Source: Thermoflexales bacterium (GTDB taxonomy: Bacteria; Chloroflexota; Anaerolineae; J036; Brachytrichaceae). From it: 34,250 nucleotides of DNA. The position numbers and the translations under genes were made by a program. The stretch lies in assembly GCA_019694215.1 (NCBI GenBank), contig JAIBCK010000033.1, positions 1-34,250 of the forward strand, read 5' to 3'. Numbering within the stretch: position 1 is the stretch's first letter; each line of letters opens with the position of its first letter. Positions 31,450 to 34,250 of the stretch are shown here, in pieces. Below the pieces are notes generated by a model. The model was given only the letters and a program-made list of their open reading frames with translations, had not been told where the DNA came from and made no database searches.

Positions 31450-32139
31450 CTACAGCACGCGGCGCAGCCAGGCGCCGATGTCATCGATCTCGTCATCGAC
31501 CACGGCATGCGGCATGTCATATTCATGCCACTCGACGGTGTGGCCGGCGGCCCGCAGGGTGTCTCGCGAGCGTTGGGCGATGACGAAGGGAATCAGGTCA
31601 TCCTGTTTGCCGTGGGCGAGGAAGACCGGGCAGTCGCGGTTGACCGCCTGCGCGCCCGCGAAGAGCGTGCCGGCGGCGGGCAGGTAGGTCGAGAGCAGCA
31701 TGACGCCGGCCAGGGCTCGGGCGTGCTGCAAGGCCGTGGCGACGGCGATCACACCGCCCTGCGAGAAGCCGGCCAGCACGATGCGGTTGGCCGGCACGCC
31801 CCGCGCGACTTCAGCGGCGATGAGCGCCTCGACGGCCGCAACACTCTTCGCGATGCCGGCGTGGTCGACATCCGCCTCGAAGTCGAAGGAGAGCAGGTCA
31901 AACCAGGCCGGCATGACGTGCCCGACGTTGACCGTGACGGGCAGCTCGGGGGCGTGCGGGAAGACAAACCGGGTGGGGGTGCCGGGGGGCAGGCGCAGGC
32001 TCGGCACGAGCGGGACGAAGTCGTAGCCATCCGCGCCGAGCCCGTGTAGCCAGATCACGCTGGCGGTGGGGCTGGCGGCGGTCTCGACCTCGACGCGCGC
32101 AAGCAAGCCGTTCCCGGCGGGGCGGTCAGTGGATTTCAC
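31450..32139 (-). CDS. Phospholipase/carboxylesterase family alpha/beta hydrolase
   Basis: 229 residues, normal length. IWLHGLGADGYDFVPLV is the oxyanion segment, RFVFPHAPELPVTVNVG follows as usual, GFSQGG gives nucleophile Ser126, HGKQDDLIPF the Asp (180 or 181) and DMPHAV the His at 211. The family (LYPLAL/acyl-protein-thioesterase type) hydrolyses short- to medium-chain esters in the cytosol; the natural substrate is unknown. The GTG start has TAGAAT seven bases upstream and no Shine-Dalgarno site, so its mRNA may be leaderless. The subtilase gene follows closely, probably in the same transcript. Confidence 0.9.
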   Translation of the reverse strand: MKSTDRPAGNGLLARVEVETAASPTASVIWLHGLGADGYDFVPLVPSLRLPPGTPTRFVFPHAPELPVTVNVGHVMPAWFDLLSFDFEADVDHAGIAKSVAAVEALIAAEVARGVPANRIVLAGFSQGGVIAVATALQHARALAGVMLLSTYLPAAGTLFAGAQAVNRDCPVFLAHGKQDDLIPFVIAQRSRDTLRAAGHTVEWHEYDMPHAVVDDEIDDIGAWLRRVL

Positions 32140-32146
32140 GCCGGTG

Positions 32147-32152
32147 ATTCTA
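32147..32152 (-). promoter_or_regulatory. Candidate -10 element for the esterase gene
   Basis: TAGAAT on the minus strand, seven bases before the GTG start at 32139; the same hexamer and nearly the same spacing occur before the LarA-like gene. Confidence 0.4.
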
Positions 32153-32175
32153 TGCCGGACCCGCCGCCCAGGCGT

Positions 32176-32197
32176 TCGGACTTGTCCAACCGTCCGA
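32176..32197. repeat. Inverted repeat between PIG-L and esterase genes
   Basis: TCGGAC and GTCCGA flank a 10-base centre. It begins about 20 bases past the PIG-L stop on the minus strand and could be a weak terminator (no U-run) or an operator site. Confidence 0.35.
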
Positions 32198-32215
32198 CCC
32201 CATCTTTGCGCGCGT

Positions 32216-32956
32216 TCAGGCTGCCGGTGCTTCGGGCGCGTTCTGGGCCGCCGGCTCAGCCGCCGGCTCGCGCGCGACCAGCTTCATGACCTTGAAATTC
32301 TCGGCAGCGATCAGACCGTGTCCGGCCTCGCGCGCCCACGCCGCGACCATCTTCACGACATCCTCGCCAACCTGGCTCTTGTGCTGGCGCAGGGCGTCGA
32401 GCTTGGTGTCCAGCACGTCGCTGATGTCCACCCAGGTGTCGGGGGTGGGGTGCATCACCAGCCACACCTCGTGCACGCGGTGCGCCTCGCCCAGCTCGGG
32501 GTACATCAGCGGCATGGCCGCGACCGGGGCAATGGCATCCAGGGCCGCCGTCCCCACCGCGCGATGGTCGGGATGGTTGATGTAGTCGCTGCCGAAATAC
32601 AGCTGCGAGGGATCCATCGTGATAACCACCTGCGGCTTGTGCTTGCGAATCATGCGGATGAAGTCCTTACGTAAGGTGAGCGAGGCGATCACCTCGCCAT
32701 CCTGGTGGCGCAGATACTCGACCTCTGTCACGCCGCACAGCGCGGCCGCGGCGGTCTGCTCCTGCTCGCGCAGCACCGCGATGCTCTCGCGCGTATAGGC
32801 CGGGTCATGCGTGCCGCCGTTGCCGCTGGTGGCCAGCACATACACCACGCGGCAGCCCCGGCGCGTCCAGTGCGCAACGGTGCCCGCGCAGCCAAACTCG
32901 ATGTCGTCGGGGTGGGCGACGATGACCATCGCCGAGGTGGGAATGAATTCAGACAT
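32216..32956 (-). CDS. PIG-L/LmbE family deacetylase
   Basis: 246 residues. The metal-binding motif AHPDDIE is at 14-20 (His15, Asp18 as ligands, Asp17 as base) and NHPDHRAVG at 127-135 gives the third ligand His131. TSGNGGTHDPAYTRESIAVLREQEQTAAAALCG is the usual family stretch. Members remove N-acetyl groups from GlcNAc-type conjugates (GlcNAc-PI, mycothiol or bacillithiol precursors, antibiotics) using zinc; the substrate here is undetermined. The last 20 residues are an Ala/Glu/Pro tail. AAGGAG lies eight bases before the ATG and the start overlaps the plsY stop by one base, so it is the second gene of a plsY operon. Confidence 0.9.
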   Translation of the reverse strand: MSEFIPTSAMVIVAHPDDIEFGCAGTVAHWTRRGCRVVYVLATSGNGGTHDPAYTRESIAVLREQEQTAAAALCGVTEVEYLRHQDGEVIASLTLRKDFIRMIRKHKPQVVITMDPSQLYFGSDYINHPDHRAVGTAALDAIAPVAAMPLMYPELGEAHRVHEVWLVMHPTPDTWVDISDVLDTKLDALRQHKSQVGEDVVKMVAAWAREAGHGLIAAENFKVMKLVAREPAAEPAAQNAPEAPAA

Positions 32957-33594
32957 CACTTCTTCTCCTTGCGCGCAAAGACACCGACGCGGCGCTCGCC
33001 GCCGGCGCGATAACGGGCGATATTCGGACGCAGCGCCCACACGATCAGCGCCACGATCCCCCAGCCAAACCCGGCGTAGGCCAGAGGCACCTGGCCGGCG
33101 GCTGCCGCGAGGGTGAGGGCAATGGCCGCCGTCAGCGCGGCGACGATCGAGGCCATGAAGGGATAGCCGACGACCATCAGGAAGAACAACCCGGTGATCA
33201 TAGAGAGTATCCCGGCCAGCGGCAGATACGCCAGCGAGGTGCCCACTGCCGTCGCCCCGCCGGCGCCGCCCTTGAAGCCGAGGAAGAGCGAGGCGTTGTG
33301 GCCGAGCACCACGCCGATGCCCGCGAGAGCCTCGGCCCAACCGGCGGTCTGCTCCCCTGCGCCAAGCGCGCGGATGGCGAGCACGCACAGCAGGCCCTTG
33401 ATGGTGTCCAGAATGGCGGTGGCCGCGCCGGCCGCAAACCCCGCCGCGCGGTAGGCGTTGGTGCCGCCCGTGCGGCCGCTCCCGACCGTGCGCAGGTCGA
33501 CGCCCTTGACGGCCTTGACGATCAGAAAACCAAACGGGATGGAGCCGACCAGGTAGCCGGCCAGCCCGGACAGGAGCGCGATCAGGATGGGCAT
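32956..33594 (-). CDS. plsY: PlsY-like acyl-phosphate glycerol-3-phosphate acyltransferase
   Basis: 212 residues with about five to seven hydrophobic helices. GSIPFGFLIVKAVKGVDLRTVGSGRTGGTNAYRAAG (17-52) matches the first PlsY loop and GHNASLFLGFKGGAGGATAVG (98-118) the second. PlsY transfers an acyl group from acyl phosphate to glycerol-3-phosphate, the first step of phospholipid synthesis, in the cytoplasmic membrane. The usual GSGNxGATN reads GSGRTGGTN and the usual KGGKGVAT reads KGGAGGAT, so one glycine-loop Lys is missing; it may be a divergent paralogue. ATG 33594 has GATAAT nine bases upstream and no Shine-Dalgarno site. Divergent from the DtxR-type gene. Confidence 0.85.
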   Translation of the reverse strand: MPILIALLSGLAGYLVGSIPFGFLIVKAVKGVDLRTVGSGRTGGTNAYRAAGFAAGAATAILDTIKGLLCVLAIRALGAGEQTAGWAEALAGIGVVLGHNASLFLGFKGGAGGATAVGTSLAYLPLAGILSMITGLFFLMVVGYPFMASIVAALTAAIALTLAAAAGQVPLAYAGFGWGIVALIVWALRPNIARYRAGGERRVGVFARKEKK

Positions 33595-33603
33595 GGGGTT
33601 GAC

Positions 33604-33609
33604 ATTATC
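33604..33609 (-). promoter_or_regulatory. Candidate -10 element for plsY
   Basis: GATAAT on the minus strand, nine bases before ATG 33594; no good -35. Confidence 0.4.
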
Positions 33610-33679
33610 CGCGTGTGCGATGAGCGGACGCCCCGTGTCGCGGCGGCCGTGAGCGCATGGGTCATCGGGATGGAAGACG

Positions 33680-33685
33680 GATAAT
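33680..33685 (+). promoter_or_regulatory. Candidate -10 element for the DtxR-type regulator
   Basis: GATAAT (five of six to TATAAT), eight bases before ATG 33694; no good -35. It mirrors the plsY element about 75 bases away on the other strand. Confidence 0.45.
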
Positions 33686-33693
33686 AGAACCCC

Positions 33694-34250
33694 ATGTTGT
33701 CGGAGTCGGTGCAGAACTACCTCAAGGCCATTTACGCCCTGCGCGAAGACGGCCAGCGGGCAACGACGAACGCCCTGGCCGAGCGCCTCGGCGTCGCCGC
33801 GGCATCGGTCACCGGCATGCTCAAGAAGCTGGATGAGATGTCGCTCATCGCCTACGAGCCCTATCAGGGCGCCACGCTGACGCCGGCCGGCGCGCGCATT
33901 GCGCTGGAGGTGGTTCGCCACCATCGCCTGATCGAGCTGTATCTCACCAGCGCGATGGGCTACTCGTGGGACAAGGTGCACGCCGAGGCTGAGCGCCTCG
34001 AACACGCGATCAGCGAGGACTTTGAAGACGCGATGGCCCGCGTGCTGGGCGATCCCAGCCGTGATCCGCACGGAGATCCCATCCCGACCAAGGATGGCCA
34101 GGTCGCGCCGCACTCACGGCTGAGGCTGTGCGAGCTGAGCCTGGGCCGCATTGGGCGCATCGAGCGCGTCCGCGACGCCGACCCGGCCGTGCTGCGGCGC
34201 GCCGCGCAGCTTGGCCTGCGGCCCGGCGCCCGCGTCACGGTGCTGGCCCG
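33694..34250 (+). CDS. DtxR/MntR-family metal-dependent repressor, partial (runs off right edge)
   Basis: 185 complete codons are present and the frame is open at the window end. The N-terminal winged helix (SVQNYLKAIYALREDGQRATTNALAERLGVAAASVTGMLKKLDEMSLIAYEPYQGATLTPAGARIAL) is followed by the dimerisation and metal domain (VVRHHRLIELYL, VHAEAERLEHAISEDF) and the start of a FeoA-like SH3 domain (LRLCELSLGRIGRIERV ... LGLRPGARVTVL). His and Glu ligands of the second region are kept, whereas the first-helix ligand position (Met10 in DtxR, Asp8 in MntR) reads Asn8 and the MntR Glu11 position reads Lys. Iron or manganese is the likely co-repressor; which one cannot be told. The start has GATAAT eight bases upstream. 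Confidence 0.9.
   Translation, partial: MLSESVQNYLKAIYALREDGQRATTNALAERLGVAAASVTGMLKKLDEMSLIAYEPYQGATLTPAGARIALEVVRHHRLIELYLTSAMGYSWDKVHAEAERLEHAISEDFEDAMARVLGDPSRDPHGDPIPTKDGQVAPHSRLRLCELSLGRIGRIERVRDADPAVLRRAAQLGLRPGARVTVLA

Overview
The window is GC-rich, densely packed bacterial DNA, most likely from the phylum Chloroflexota (inferred). The pointers are Pro/Thr/Ala ('ATPT') linkers in lipoproteins and membrane-anchored proteins, a MoxR/DUF58/DUF4129/DUF4350/SpoIIM/RDD cluster of the kind seen in that phylum, scattered single housekeeping genes, and many genes lacking a Shine-Dalgarno site. I saw no phage, insertion sequence, CRISPR array, tRNA or rRNA.

Left part, 1-5375. A minus-strand set (a small SWIM-like protein, a membrane TPR protein, the start of a probable acetyltransferase) lies behind a strong sigma70-type promoter and a structured leader with an intrinsic terminator inside it. 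Opposite run a CrtI-type desaturase and yqeC, which converge on an RDD membrane protein.

Middle, 5513-12892. A tightly coupled plus-strand operon encodes a SpoIIM/DUF95 membrane protein, a second polytopic membrane protein, a DUF4129 protein, two tandem DUF4350 proteins, a MoxR AAA+ ATPase and a DUF58 protein. Between the DUF4350 copies lies a scar that looks like the 5' end of moxR, so the tandem arrangement can be read as a duplication. The MoxR-DUF58 pair probably remodels a membrane complex formed by the other products.

Next, 12904-21411. dnaN sits downstream of a LarA-family gene in which all three signature catalytic positions read as Asp. These diverge from a YceI lipoprotein, a histidine phosphatase, a conserved small protein, a DUF2723 membrane protein and xseA.

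Right part, 21461-34250. Two minus-strand genes encode a surface Ig-like protein with a membrane segment at each end and a membrane-anchored coiled-coil protein ending in two helix-hairpin-helix-like modules. A C39-like lipoprotein with TPR-like repeats, a stand-alone RAM domain and kynureninase follow on the plus strand. A subtilase fused to about ten membrane helices, an esterase, a PIG-L deacetylase and PlsY follow on the minus strand, and a DtxR-type regulator runs off the right edge.

Across the window at least eight gene starts carry a -10-like hexamer only 6-9 bases upstream and no Shine-Dalgarno site, which suggests leaderless transcription. The strongest candidates for something undescribed are the leader RNA at about 2035-2241, the triple-Asp LarA homologue, the moxR scar and DUF4350 duplication, and the membrane-subtilase fusion.
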